DNA from: Streptomyces cinnabarinus
GTDB taxonomy: Bacteria; Actinomycetota; Actinomycetes; Streptomycetales; Streptomycetaceae
Assembly (NCBI RefSeq): GCF_027270315.1
Contig: NZ_CP114413.1
Coordinates: forward strand, 868,001-932,000
Length of the DNA stretch: 64,000 nucleotides
Direction of reading: 5' to 3'
Below the pieces are notes generated by a model, which was given only the letters and a program-made list of their open reading frames with translations, ran no database searches and was not told the DNA's origin. How positions within the stretch are numbered: the first letter of the stretch is position 1; each line of letters opens with the position of its first letter. The position numbers and the translations under genes are program-made. Positions 57,103 through 64,000 of this stretch are shown here, piece by piece.

Positions 57103-59100
57103 GTGTTCACGGGGATCGACGAGGTCGACTGGGCCTCGATGCGACATGCGTACGGCAGCGCCGAGGACGTGCCCGCACTGCTGCGGGGACTGGCCTCGGC
57201 GGACCCCGCCGAGCGGGAGACCGCGCTCGACGGCATGTATGGCGCCGTGCACCACCAGGGCGACGTGTACGACTCGACGCTCGCCTGCGTTCCGTTTCTG
57301 TTCGCGCTCGCGGCGCGCCCGGACCTGCCGGACCGGGGCGCCATCGTGGAGCTGCTCGTCAGCATCGGCGGGGAGGGCGCCGGCGGTCCGGGCGACGGTG
57401 CGTCCGCCGTCCGGGCGGGCGCCGGGGCCTTCGTCCGGCTCGCCGGGGACCGGGACCCCTCAGTGCGCCGGACGGCACCCGGCGCACTGGTGCGGTTCCT
57501 GGACGAACCAGCCCGCGTGCTGGACCTGTTACGGGAGCGGGTCACGGTCGAACGCGACGACCGGGTCCTGCTCGCCCTCACCGAGAGCGTAGGCCTGTAC
57601 GCCCGGAGGCACCCCGCGCACGCCGACGCCGCGGTGGACCTCCTGGACGCGCAGACCGCCCTGCCGTACGCGCCGGAGCTACGGCTCGCGGCGCTGGGCC
57701 AGCTCGCCGGCTGCGCACCCGACCGCGCCCCCGCCGATCTGGTCCCCACCGCCGTGGAACTGCTGCGGGAGCGGTCCGAACGGCGGGCCCGCCGGACGGT
57801 GTTGTGCGCTCGCCCGCACTCCGACACCCTCGTCGGACGGCTGCGCCTGCTGCGGCCGTCGGACGAGGAGGGCTCCCATCTGCTGCGCACCCTGCACCAC
57901 GCGCTGGACGACCGGGTCGAGGACCGGATCGCCCTGCTGGTGGGGCAGTTGAGCAGTCCGGACTGGGCGGACCGGTGCAACGCGGTGTGGATGTCCGGCG
58001 GGCTGTTCCGCGAGTGGCGGGCCGACTTCGGTGCGCCGGTGGCGCTGATCGGGGCGCAACTGGCCGAGCGGGAGGACCGGTTGCGGGACGCGGCGGTGTC
58101 CGCGCTCAAGCCGCTGTTCGGGCTGGCCGCACCGGCGGCCGACGGGCTGCACGCGCTGGTGACGGCCCGTCCCGACCTGTGGGTACGGCAGTGGGAGCGC
58201 GGCGCGCCGACCCTGGGTGACCCGCTGCGGGCCCTGGTCCGGTGCGGGGATCCACGGGCCGTGCCGGTGCTGAGCGAGGTACTGGGCGGGGCGGTGGTAC
58301 CGGACGACCTGGGCCATGAGCTCGCCGGACTGGGCCCTGCCGCCGCGCCCCTCGCCCCGGCGCTGCGCCGCCGTCTCGGCTCCCTCGCCGTCGACGATCC
58401 GGTGACACCTGGGCGGGCGGCGCCACTGCTGCGGGCGCTCACGGTACTGGGCGATGCGACGGCAGTGCCGGAGACGCTGCGGCTGATGGCGGGCCGAGTC
58501 CCCGGAGACCGCTCCTGGGACACCCTCGTCGAGTACGCGGTCCTGGCCTTCGGTGCGTGGGGGTCCGGTGCGCGCGACGCGATACCTGTGCTCCGGGGAC
58601 TGCTGGACACGGAGCACGCCGTCCCGGCGGCGGCCGCGCTGTGGGCGGTCGAGGACGACCCCGCCGCCGTTCTGCCCGTCCTGCTGGGCGAGTTGACGGA
58701 TCCGAGGGCCCGGCGCTGGGGCGTGGCCGCGGAGACGCTGGGGCGGACCGGGGCGGCAGCCGGAGCAGCCCTGCCGGTGCTGCGCCGGGTGGCCGGGTCA
58801 GCGGCGTCGCCGGAGCGGCGGATGACGGCGGCGATCGCCGAGTGGCGGATCGGCGGCGAGGCGGAGACGGTCGCCCCGGTACTGCGCGCCGCATGGGCGG
58901 AACAACCGCACCTGCGCCGCGCGATCGCCCACTGCCTGCTCACCATGGGCCCCGCGAGCGCGCCCCTGCGGGACCTGGCGGAAACGGAATTGACTCTCCC
59001 GCGCCGGCACACCGGCCGAGCGGACGGCTTCGGCAGCCATGACATCGCGCACGACGAGGAGTTGCTGAGGGTGTGCCGGGGCGTAGTGGAGGGTTGCTAG
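57103..59100 (+). CDS. HEAT-repeat protein
   Basis: GTG 57103 behind GGGGAGGA gives 665 residues rich in Leu, Ala and Arg, built of about fifteen helical pairs with the recurring pattern of HEAT repeats, e.g. ALLRGLASADPAERETALDGMYGAV, RAGAGAFVRLAGDRDPSVRRTAPGALVRFL and ARRWGVAAETLGRTG. HEAT stacks bind proteins or nucleic acids. The early WASMRHAYGSAEDVPALL and HQGDVYDSTLACVPFLFALA stretches recur in streptomycete proteins that I do not associate with any function. No partner gene is adjacent. Confidence 0.82.
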   Translation: MFTGIDEVDWASMRHAYGSAEDVPALLRGLASADPAERETALDGMYGAVHHQGDVYDSTLACVPFLFALAARPDLPDRGAIVELLVSIGGEGAGGPGDGASAVRAGAGAFVRLAGDRDPSVRRTAPGALVRFLDEPARVLDLLRERVTVERDDRVLLALTESVGLYARRHPAHADAAVDLLDAQTALPYAPELRLAALGQLAGCAPDRAPADLVPTAVELLRERSERRARRTVLCARPHSDTLVGRLRLLRPSDEEGSHLLRTLHHALDDRVEDRIALLVGQLSSPDWADRCNAVWMSGGLFREWRADFGAPVALIGAQLAEREDRLRDAAVSALKPLFGLAAPAADGLHALVTARPDLWVRQWERGAPTLGDPLRALVRCGDPRAVPVLSEVLGGAVVPDDLGHELAGLGPAAAPLAPALRRRLGSLAVDDPVTPGRAAPLLRALTVLGDATAVPETLRLMAGRVPGDRSWDTLVEYAVLAFGAWGSGARDAIPVLRGLLDTEHAVPAAAALWAVEDDPAAVLPVLLGELTDPRARRWGVAAETLGRTGAAAGAALPVLRRVAGSAASPERRMTAAIAEWRIGGEAETVAPVLRAAWAEQPHLRRAIAHCLLTMGPASAPLRDLAETELTLPRRHTGRADGFGSHDIAHDEELLRVCRGVVEGC

Positions 59101-59301
59101 GGGCGGGCGATCGGGTCGCCAGGGGGCAGGCGCGCGGGCCGCTGGAGGGCGGCCGCGGGGGTGGGGGCCTGCTGCAGGGCAACCCGGGGGCGCTCGACCC
59201 GCCAGGACACAGCTCACGCGTCGGCGGGCACTCGCCCCCTGGGCGCGGCCCCGGCGGCAAGCGCCCGGCCCCTGCCGCGCAGCCCATGCGTCGATGGGTC
59301 C

Positions 59302-59865
59302 TCAGCCCGTCGTCCGCCCCCACAGTGGGCCGAAGCGGGCCCACTCGGTGTCCCAGTGGTCGATGCGCTGCCGTTCCAGGCGGCCGCGCAGCATGCGGCC
59401 GGTGGTGAAGGGGACCATCGCCGCGCCCGCCCCGACCAGACCGCCGGCGAGGGCGGCGCGCAGGCGGGCCTGGGTGGCGGTGGCGGGCTCGGTGACCAGG
59501 CGGCCCGTGCGGTCCGTCCAGACGGTGACCGCCGTTCCGGCCTCGCTGCCGGGACTGACCCGGGCCTGGCCGCTGCGGTAGGAGCCGTCCGGGGCCGCCC
59601 AGCGCACCTTCGCCCACATCTGCTCGCCGTTCGACACCCCGGGCGTGCCGTCGGTCAGCCGGGCCTGCACGGGGCGCCACTCGGCGCGCTCACGGGCCAT
59701 GCCGTGCTCGACGGAAACCGCGGTCGCCAGGCCCACCGCCACGCCCACGAGGACGGTGACCGCCCAGGCCCCGAGCAGCACCCAGGACTCCACCGCGTCG
59801 GCACGGCGCTTGAGCGGATTGCGCCGCCAGCGCCACAGCCACGCCCTCGGACCTCGCAGCGCCAT
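59302..59865 (-). CDS. Rv1733c-like two-helix membrane protein
   Basis: ATG 59865, behind GAGGAGGAG, gives 187 residues. One membrane helix is at about 30-52 (SWVLLGAWAVTVLVGVAVGLATAV), another at about 137-158, and the loop between them of about 85 residues faces outside and has a beta-rich pattern (WAKVRWAAPDGSYRSGQARVSPGSEAGTAVTVWTD). This is the layout of the mycobacterial Rv1733c family, a conserved membrane antigen of unknown function. It is convergent with the HEAT-repeat gene. Confidence 0.82.
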   Translation of the reverse strand: MALRGPRAWLWRWRRNPLKRRADAVESWVLLGAWAVTVLVGVAVGLATAVSVEHGMARERAEWRPVQARLTDGTPGVSNGEQMWAKVRWAAPDGSYRSGQARVSPGSEAGTAVTVWTDRTGRLVTEPATATQARLRAALAGGLVGAGAAMVPFTTGRMLRGRLERQRIDHWDTEWARFGPLWGRTTG

Positions 59866-60125
59866 CGCGGGGCTCCTCCTCATGCGCACACCGAACTGCC
59901 CGACCGCCCTCCCATACGGCGGACGGCCGCCCGATGCTCATGGCACCGGCCGTGACACCGGCCCCATGGCGCCGTCGGCGACCTGCGGCAGTCGCCCCGC
60001 CGGTCCGGCCATCGGCCTGCCATCGCCGCCTTGACCTGCGACGAAGCCGTTTCCAGAGGTGACTGTCAGTGGTGGGGTGCAGACTGGCCGGTGTCTGGGA
60101 CAAAGACGTCGCGGAGGTGTTCGGC

Positions 60126-61211
60126 ATGACCGAGGTACTGCTCGCCGTAGGAACCCGCAAGGGTCTGTTCATCGGCCGGAGGCGAGGTGACACCTGGGAG
60201 TTCGACGAGAGCCCGTACTTCAACGCGCAGGCGGTGTACTCGGTCGCCATCGACACCCGGGGTGACCGGCCGCGGCTGCTGGCCGGCGGGGACAGCGCGC
60301 ACTGGGGCCCGTCGGTGTTCCACTCCGACGACCTGGGCCGCACCTGGACCGAACCGGCGCAGCCGGCCGTCAAGTTCCCCAAGGACACAGAGGCTTCGCT
60401 GGAGCGGGTCTGGCAGCTGCACCCGGCCGCGGCCGAACCGGACGTCGTCTACGCGGGCACGGAACCGGCGGCGCTGTACCGCTCGGAGGACCGCGGCGAG
60501 AGCTTCGAACTGGTCCGCCCGCTCTGGGAGCACCCCACCCGCTCCCAGTGGGTGCCGGGCGGCGGCGGAGAGGGACTGCACACCGTCCTCACCGACGAGC
60601 GGGACCCACAGTCGGTGACGGTGGCCGTGTCCACCGCGGGCGTCTTCCGCACCAGGGACGGCGGCGCGAGCTGGGCGCCCGCCAACTCCGGTGTCTCCGC
60701 GGTGTTCCTGCCCGACCCCAACCCGGAGTTCGGGCAGTGCGTGCACAAGGTGACGCGGGACGCGGTGAACCCGGACCGGCTGTATCTCCAGAACCACTGG
60801 GGCGTGTACCGCAGCGACGACGCGGCGACGACCTGGACGGACATCGGCGACGGGCTGCCGTCCACCTTCGGGTTCGCGGCGGCCGCCCATCCGCACCGCG
60901 GTGACACGGCATACGTGTTCCCGATCACCGCCGACGCCGACCGGGTGCCCGCGGGCCGCCGCTGCCGGGTCTACCGCACGGCGGACGCGGGCAAGACCTG
61001 GGAGCCGCTGTCGGCCGGGCTGCCGCAGGGCGACCACTTCGGCACGGTGCTGCGCGACGCCCTGTGCACCGACGACGCCGACCCGGCGGGCGTGTACTTC
61101 GGCAATCGCAACGGCGAGGTGTACGCCTCCGCCGACGACGGCGACAGCTGGCGGCAGTTGGCCGCCCATCTGCCGGATGTGCTGTGCGTGCGCGCGGCGG
61201 TGGTCGGATGA
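60126..61211 (+). CDS. BNR/WD40-like repeat protein (YCF48/sialidase-like propeller)
   Basis: ATG 60126 with GGAGGTG 7 bp upstream gives 361 residues. It is a beta-propeller of BNR/Asp-box repeats: FHSDDLGRTWTEP, LYRSEDRGESFEL, VFRTRDGGASWAP, VYRSDDAATTWTD, VYRTADAGKTWEP and VYASADDGDSWRQL. No signal peptide and no catalytic sialidase residues are recognised, so it is probably not an enzyme of that class. Actinomycete homologues are annotated as exo-alpha-sialidase or WD40-like proteins, function open. Confidence 0.88.
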   Translation: MTEVLLAVGTRKGLFIGRRRGDTWEFDESPYFNAQAVYSVAIDTRGDRPRLLAGGDSAHWGPSVFHSDDLGRTWTEPAQPAVKFPKDTEASLERVWQLHPAAAEPDVVYAGTEPAALYRSEDRGESFELVRPLWEHPTRSQWVPGGGGEGLHTVLTDERDPQSVTVAVSTAGVFRTRDGGASWAPANSGVSAVFLPDPNPEFGQCVHKVTRDAVNPDRLYLQNHWGVYRSDDAATTWTDIGDGLPSTFGFAAAAHPHRGDTAYVFPITADADRVPAGRRCRVYRTADAGKTWEPLSAGLPQGDHFGTVLRDALCTDDADPAGVYFGNRNGEVYASADDGDSWRQLAAHLPDVLCVRAAVVG

Positions 61212-61246
61212 GCCGCGGCGGGTTATCCACCGGCCTTGGCCACCGG

Positions 61247-61277
61247 TTGATCTCCGCCGTGTGTACGGCAGTAGGGT
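61247..61277 (+). promoter_or_regulatory. candidate promoter of ung
   Basis: TTGATC (61247-61252) and TAGGGT (61272-61277) are 19 bp apart, longer than ideal. The -10 box ends 7 bp before GTG 61285, so the ung message may be leaderless. Confidence 0.45.
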
Positions 61278-61284
61278 GACGCCC

Positions 61285-61962
61285 GTGGCACCACGACCCT
61301 TGCATGAAATCGTCGAACCGGGCTGGGCGAAGGCCCTGGAACCCGTCGCCGGACGGATCGCCGAGATGGGCGACTTCCTGCGCGCGGAGATCGCCGCGGG
61401 ACGCACCTACCTCCCCGCCGGACCGAATGTGCTGCGGGCCTTCCAGCAGCCCTTCGACGAGGTACGCGTCCTGATCGTCGGACAGGACCCCTATCCGACA
61501 CCGGGACACGCGGTGGGACTGTCGTTCTCGGTCGCGCCCGAGGTGCGTCCGCTGCCCGGCAGTCTCCTCAACATCTACCGCGAACTGCACACCGACCTCG
61601 GGCTGCCGCAGCCGTCCAACGGCGATCTGACGCCCTGGACCCAGCAGGGCGTGCTGCTGCTGAACAGGGCGCTCACCACGGCCCCGCGCAAGCCGGCGGC
61701 GCACCGCGGCAAGGGGTGGGAGGAGGTCACCGAGCAGGCGATCCGGGCCCTCGCGGCGCGCGGCAAGCCGCTGGTGTCCATCCTGTGGGGCCGGGACGCC
61801 CGCAATCTGCGCCCGCTGCTCGGCTCGTTGCCCTCGGTGGAGTCCGCTCACCCCTCCCCCATGTCGGCGGACCGCGGCTTCTTCGGTTCCCGGCCGTTCA
61901 GCAGGGCCAATGACCTGCTGATCGGGCAGGGCGGTCAGCCGGTGGACTGGCGCCTGCCGTGA
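61285..61962 (+). CDS. ung: uracil-DNA glycosylase, family 1
   Basis: The product is 225 residues from GTG 61285. Family 1 motifs are complete: GQDPYP (66-71) with the water-activating aspartate, the NxxR-like LLNRALT for uracil recognition, and HPSP (189-192) for DNA minor groove insertion. It removes uracil from DNA to start base-excision repair. A GTG at 61276 is in frame but overlaps the -10 box. Its stop overlaps the start of the next gene by 4 bp. Confidence 0.95.
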   Translation: MAPRPLHEIVEPGWAKALEPVAGRIAEMGDFLRAEIAAGRTYLPAGPNVLRAFQQPFDEVRVLIVGQDPYPTPGHAVGLSFSVAPEVRPLPGSLLNIYRELHTDLGLPQPSNGDLTPWTQQGVLLLNRALTTAPRKPAAHRGKGWEEVTEQAIRALAARGKPLVSILWGRDARNLRPLLGSLPSVESAHPSPMSADRGFFGSRPFSRANDLLIGQGGQPVDWRLP

Positions 61963-62936
61963 TCGCTGCCCGCGGACTCCTCGCCGTCGACTCCGGGGGC
62001 TCCGGGCTGCGGGTGGTCGTCGGCACCGCCGAGCGGGGCGTGCTGGGGCAGCGGGAGTCCCGGGTGCCGGTGCGCACGGGGGCGGGCGGCATCGACGCCG
62101 GGCATCTGCTGGATCAACTGGTGCCGCTGGTGCGGGAACTGACCGCCGAGGCCGGACTGGACCGGGTGGACACCGCCGCGGTGGGGGCCGCGGGGCTCGC
62201 CACCCTGGGGGACGCCCTGCGTGCGGAGCTGCCGGGCGCGCTGGCGCGGGAGTTCGGGGTGCGCCGGGTCGCGCTGGCCGCCGACGCGGTCACCGCCTAC
62301 ACCGGGGCGCTGGGGTCCCGGCCGGGTGCCGTCGTCGCGGCCGGAACAGGACTGATCGCCGTCGGCACGGACTTGACGTGCTGGCGTCGGGCGGACGGCT
62401 GGGGGCATCTGCTCGGCGACTGCGGCGGGGGCGCGTGGATCGGGCGGGCGGGCCTTGAGGCGGCGTTGCGCGCCCACGACGGGCGGCCCGGTGGATCGGC
62501 CGCTCTGCTGTCGCGTGCCGAGGGGTTGTTCGGGCCGATGCCGGGGCTGCCGGGGCAGCTCTACCCACGGCCGGACCGGCCCGCCGTGCTCGCCTCCTTC
62601 GCTCCCGAGGTGGCCGCCTGCGCCGGGAGCGACCCGGTCGCCGTCGGCATCCTGCGGGCGGCCGCCCGGTCCATGGCGGAGTCGGCGGCGGCCGTCTGCC
62701 CGGCCGAGGGCACGCCTCAAGTCGCGCTCACCGGCGGACTGTTCAAGATCGGGGACGCCCTGATCGTACCCCTGGAAGAGGAGTTGTCGGCGCGGCTGCC
62801 GCACGCACGGCGGGTGGCGGCCGCCGGGGACCCGTTGTTGGGGGCGGTGCGGATCGCGACCGAACTGGCGGCCGGGGCGCTCACTCTGCCGAGTGATGGG
62901 TCGATGCTCTCCGTGGTGACCGACAAGGAGGACTGA
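61959..62936 (+). CDS. BadF/BadG-type ATPase, N-acetylglucosamine kinase-like
   Basis: The 325-residue protein starts at a GTG that overlaps the ung stop, so both are translated together. It has the ASKHA ATPase marks AVDSGGSGLRVVVG (phosphate 1), AVGAAGLA, VVAAGTGLIAVG (phosphate 2) and the adenosine motif VALTGGLFKIGD, with GDCGGGAWIGRAGLEAAL between. This fits the N-acetylglucosamine kinase-like group of the BadF/BadG family. The coupling to ung is by position only and may have no functional meaning. Confidence 0.88.
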   Translation: MIAARGLLAVDSGGSGLRVVVGTAERGVLGQRESRVPVRTGAGGIDAGHLLDQLVPLVRELTAEAGLDRVDTAAVGAAGLATLGDALRAELPGALAREFGVRRVALAADAVTAYTGALGSRPGAVVAAGTGLIAVGTDLTCWRRADGWGHLLGDCGGGAWIGRAGLEAALRAHDGRPGGSAALLSRAEGLFGPMPGLPGQLYPRPDRPAVLASFAPEVAACAGSDPVAVGILRAAARSMAESAAAVCPAEGTPQVALTGGLFKIGDALIVPLEEELSARLPHARRVAAAGDPLLGAVRIATELAAGALTLPSDGSMLSVVTDKED

Positions 62937-63055
62937 TCGCCTGCGCCGGTCCGGTTCCGCAACGCGCGTAACTCATCAGACAAAACCGGACGGATACCGC
63001 TCACCTGCACCCTCCCCGAACAGGGGAGCACCGGAAACCAGTAACATGCGGCGCC

Positions 63056-63976
63056 ATGAGCTCCCCCACTGGGCCCGCCGGCCTGCCAGTACGAATGCCG
63101 CGCCCCCGCCAGCCCGGGCGGCACCGCCGACCCGAGCCGCTGGCCGCGCCCGAGGGCGCGCCCGCGCTCGTCCTCGCGGTTCCGGGGACGCCGGGCGCCG
63201 CCACGCGCAGCCTCGCCGAGGAGGTCGTGAGCATCGCCCGCTCCGAGCTGCCGGGCCTCGACGCCCGGATCGGGTACCTCGACGGGGACGACGCGGAGTT
63301 CCCCACCCTCCAGGCCGTCCTCGCGCACACCGCTCAGGAGCGCACCGCACGTTACGAGCAGGCGATCGCCGCGGGTGTGGAGGTCAAGGCGCCCGAGGGC
63401 ACGGTGGCCGTCGTGGTCCCGCTGCTCGCCGGTCCGGACGGCGCGCTGCTGCGCCAGGTCCGCCAGGCCGTGATGGAGAGCCGGATCGCCGCCGATCTGA
63501 CCGACGCGCTCGGCCCGCACCCGCTGCTCGCCGAGGCGCTGCACGTGCGGCTTTCGGAGGCCGGTCTGGCCCGCGCCGACCGCGCCCGCCTGTTCACCGT
63601 GGCCACGGCCGCCGACGGCATCATCCTGGCCTCCGTGGGTGGCGACGAGGCCGTGCAGGCGGCCGGGATCACCGGCATGCTGCTCGCCGCGCGCCTCGCC
63701 GTGCCGGTGATGGCGGCGGCCCTGGACCAGGAGGGCTCGATCGCCTCCGTCGCCGAGCAGCTGCGCGGTTCCGGTTCGCAGCAGCTCGCGCTGGCGCCGT
63801 ACCTGATAGGGCCGGAGATCGACCCGGCGCTGATCGAGGAGGCGGCCAAGGAGGCGGGCTGCGCCGCCGCCGAGGCGCTGGGCGCCTACCCGGCGATCGG
63901 CAAGCTTGCGCTGGCCAAGTACACGACCGCGCTCGGCATCGCGCCCCCGCAGGCGCAGGGCACGCCGGTCCGCTGA
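63056..63976 (+). CDS. CbiX/sirohydrochlorin chelatase-like protein
   Basis: The 306-residue protein has a Pro/Arg-rich N-terminus of about 40 residues, then two chelatase-like halves: PALVLAVPGTPGAATRSLAEEVV, EGTVAVVVPLLAGPDG, and LFTVATAADGIILASVGGDEAVQAAGITGMLLAARL. The expected metal histidines of true CbiX (H in the first strand) are not found, VPGTPG standing in place of AHGSR, so activity as a cobalt or ferrochelatase is doubtful. A TAACAT box 8 bp before the ATG suggests a leaderless message. The window ends 24 bp after its stop. Confidence 0.7.
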   Translation: MSSPTGPAGLPVRMPRPRQPGRHRRPEPLAAPEGAPALVLAVPGTPGAATRSLAEEVVSIARSELPGLDARIGYLDGDDAEFPTLQAVLAHTAQERTARYEQAIAAGVEVKAPEGTVAVVVPLLAGPDGALLRQVRQAVMESRIAADLTDALGPHPLLAEALHVRLSEAGLARADRARLFTVATAADGIILASVGGDEAVQAAGITGMLLAARLAVPVMAAALDQEGSIASVAEQLRGSGSQQLALAPYLIGPEIDPALIEEAAKEAGCAAAEALGAYPAIGKLALAKYTTALGIAPPQAQGTPVR

Positions 63977-64000
63977 CGCCCGGCAGCGCCCGCGGCACGC

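Noticed and set aside
57099..59045. 648-residue open frame on the minus strand
   Set aside because: Antisense shadow of the HEAT-repeat gene, composed mostly of Ser, Arg, Ala and Thr.
59101..59301. Coding gene in the 201-bp gap between the HEAT-repeat and Rv1733c-like genes
   Set aside because: All frames are Gly/Arg/Pro-rich without a fitting start or motif; it looks like plain convergent intergenic DNA.
62950..62998. Inverted GTCCGGTT / AACCGGAC as a terminator after the kinase-like gene
   Set aside because: The loop exceeds 30 nt and no T-run follows, so a terminator is unlikely.
1..64000. tRNA, rRNA, riboswitch, insertion sequence or integrase
   Set aside because: None was recognised by eye; cloverleaf arms, transposase motifs and terminal repeats were looked for without success, though weak or unusual RNA structures could be missed.

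Overview
The window is high-GC actinobacterial chromosome, almost certainly from a Streptomyces: third codon positions are saturated with G/C, families that are largely streptomycete recur (SAV_2336-like, DUF5937, DUF6332, DUF6214, DUF6421, DUF5134), mycothiol- and F420-type enzymes are present, and many genes have a -10 box placed so that the transcript would begin at the start codon. I see no rRNA, tRNA, CRISPR array, transposase or integrase. Most genes have ordinary housekeeping or accessory roles; regulators commonly sit divergent from the gene they appear to control, with a visible dyad between them.

Layout. 1-4963 (minus strand): a four-gene operon of alpha/beta-hydrolase, VMAP-like adaptor, MoxR AAA+ ATPase and vWA-like protein (cut by the window edge), joined by 4-bp overlaps or a 3-bp gap. 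This matches the architecture of vWA-MoxR-VMAP ternary conflict systems, and the hydrolase and the adaptor carry matching effector-associated domains. It is the most distinctive system in the window. 5002-6344: MerR regulator and divergent methyltransferase around a typical 19-bp-spacer MerR promoter. 6345-16850: expansin-like protein, DUF5937 regulator, M20 amidohydrolase, acetyltransferases, cytoplasmic amidase, two MFS transporters (one with a divergent MarR regulator), DM13 protein, mycothiol-dependent isomerase-like enzyme. 16925-19700: small membrane protein, two-component system, acetyltransferase.

19717-25313: TetR regulator and F420-type oxidoreductase separated by an unusual array of GAGAGCA motifs at a 19-bp period, geranylgeranyl-reductase-like flavoprotein, M20 dipeptidase, P-loop/Nudix fusion, small acidic secreted peptide. 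25448-32458: ROK sugar kinase with divergent LacI regulator, GGCT-like protein, Ser/Thr kinase, DUF6986 aldolase-like protein, exported EEP phosphatase. 32537-42704: etfBA, flavin reductase, thioredoxin/DUF4395 pair, PlsC acyltransferase, B3/4 protein, transglutaminase-like protein, a DUF6421-SDR-threonine aldolase operon, GDPD.

42708-51999: acetyltransferase, VOC proteins, DUF5134 and M56 membrane proteins, PAP2, HAD, TetR, DUF6214, ferredoxin-NADP reductase, purine/pyrimidine permease. 52074-54459: divergent secreted plant-polymer enzymes (CE1-type esterase with a cellulose-binding module, pectate lyase) with a near-consensus CebR box and a second LacI-type operator between them. 54520-63976: PaaX regulator divergent from an AidB-like acyl-CoA dehydrogenase across a 34-bp palindrome, HEAT-repeat protein, Rv1733c-like membrane protein, BNR/WD40-like protein, uracil-DNA glycosylase, an N-acetylglucosamine-kinase-like protein and a CbiX-like protein. 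The expansin, esterase-CBM2, pectate lyase and sugar kinase suggest a saprophyte or plant-associated life.
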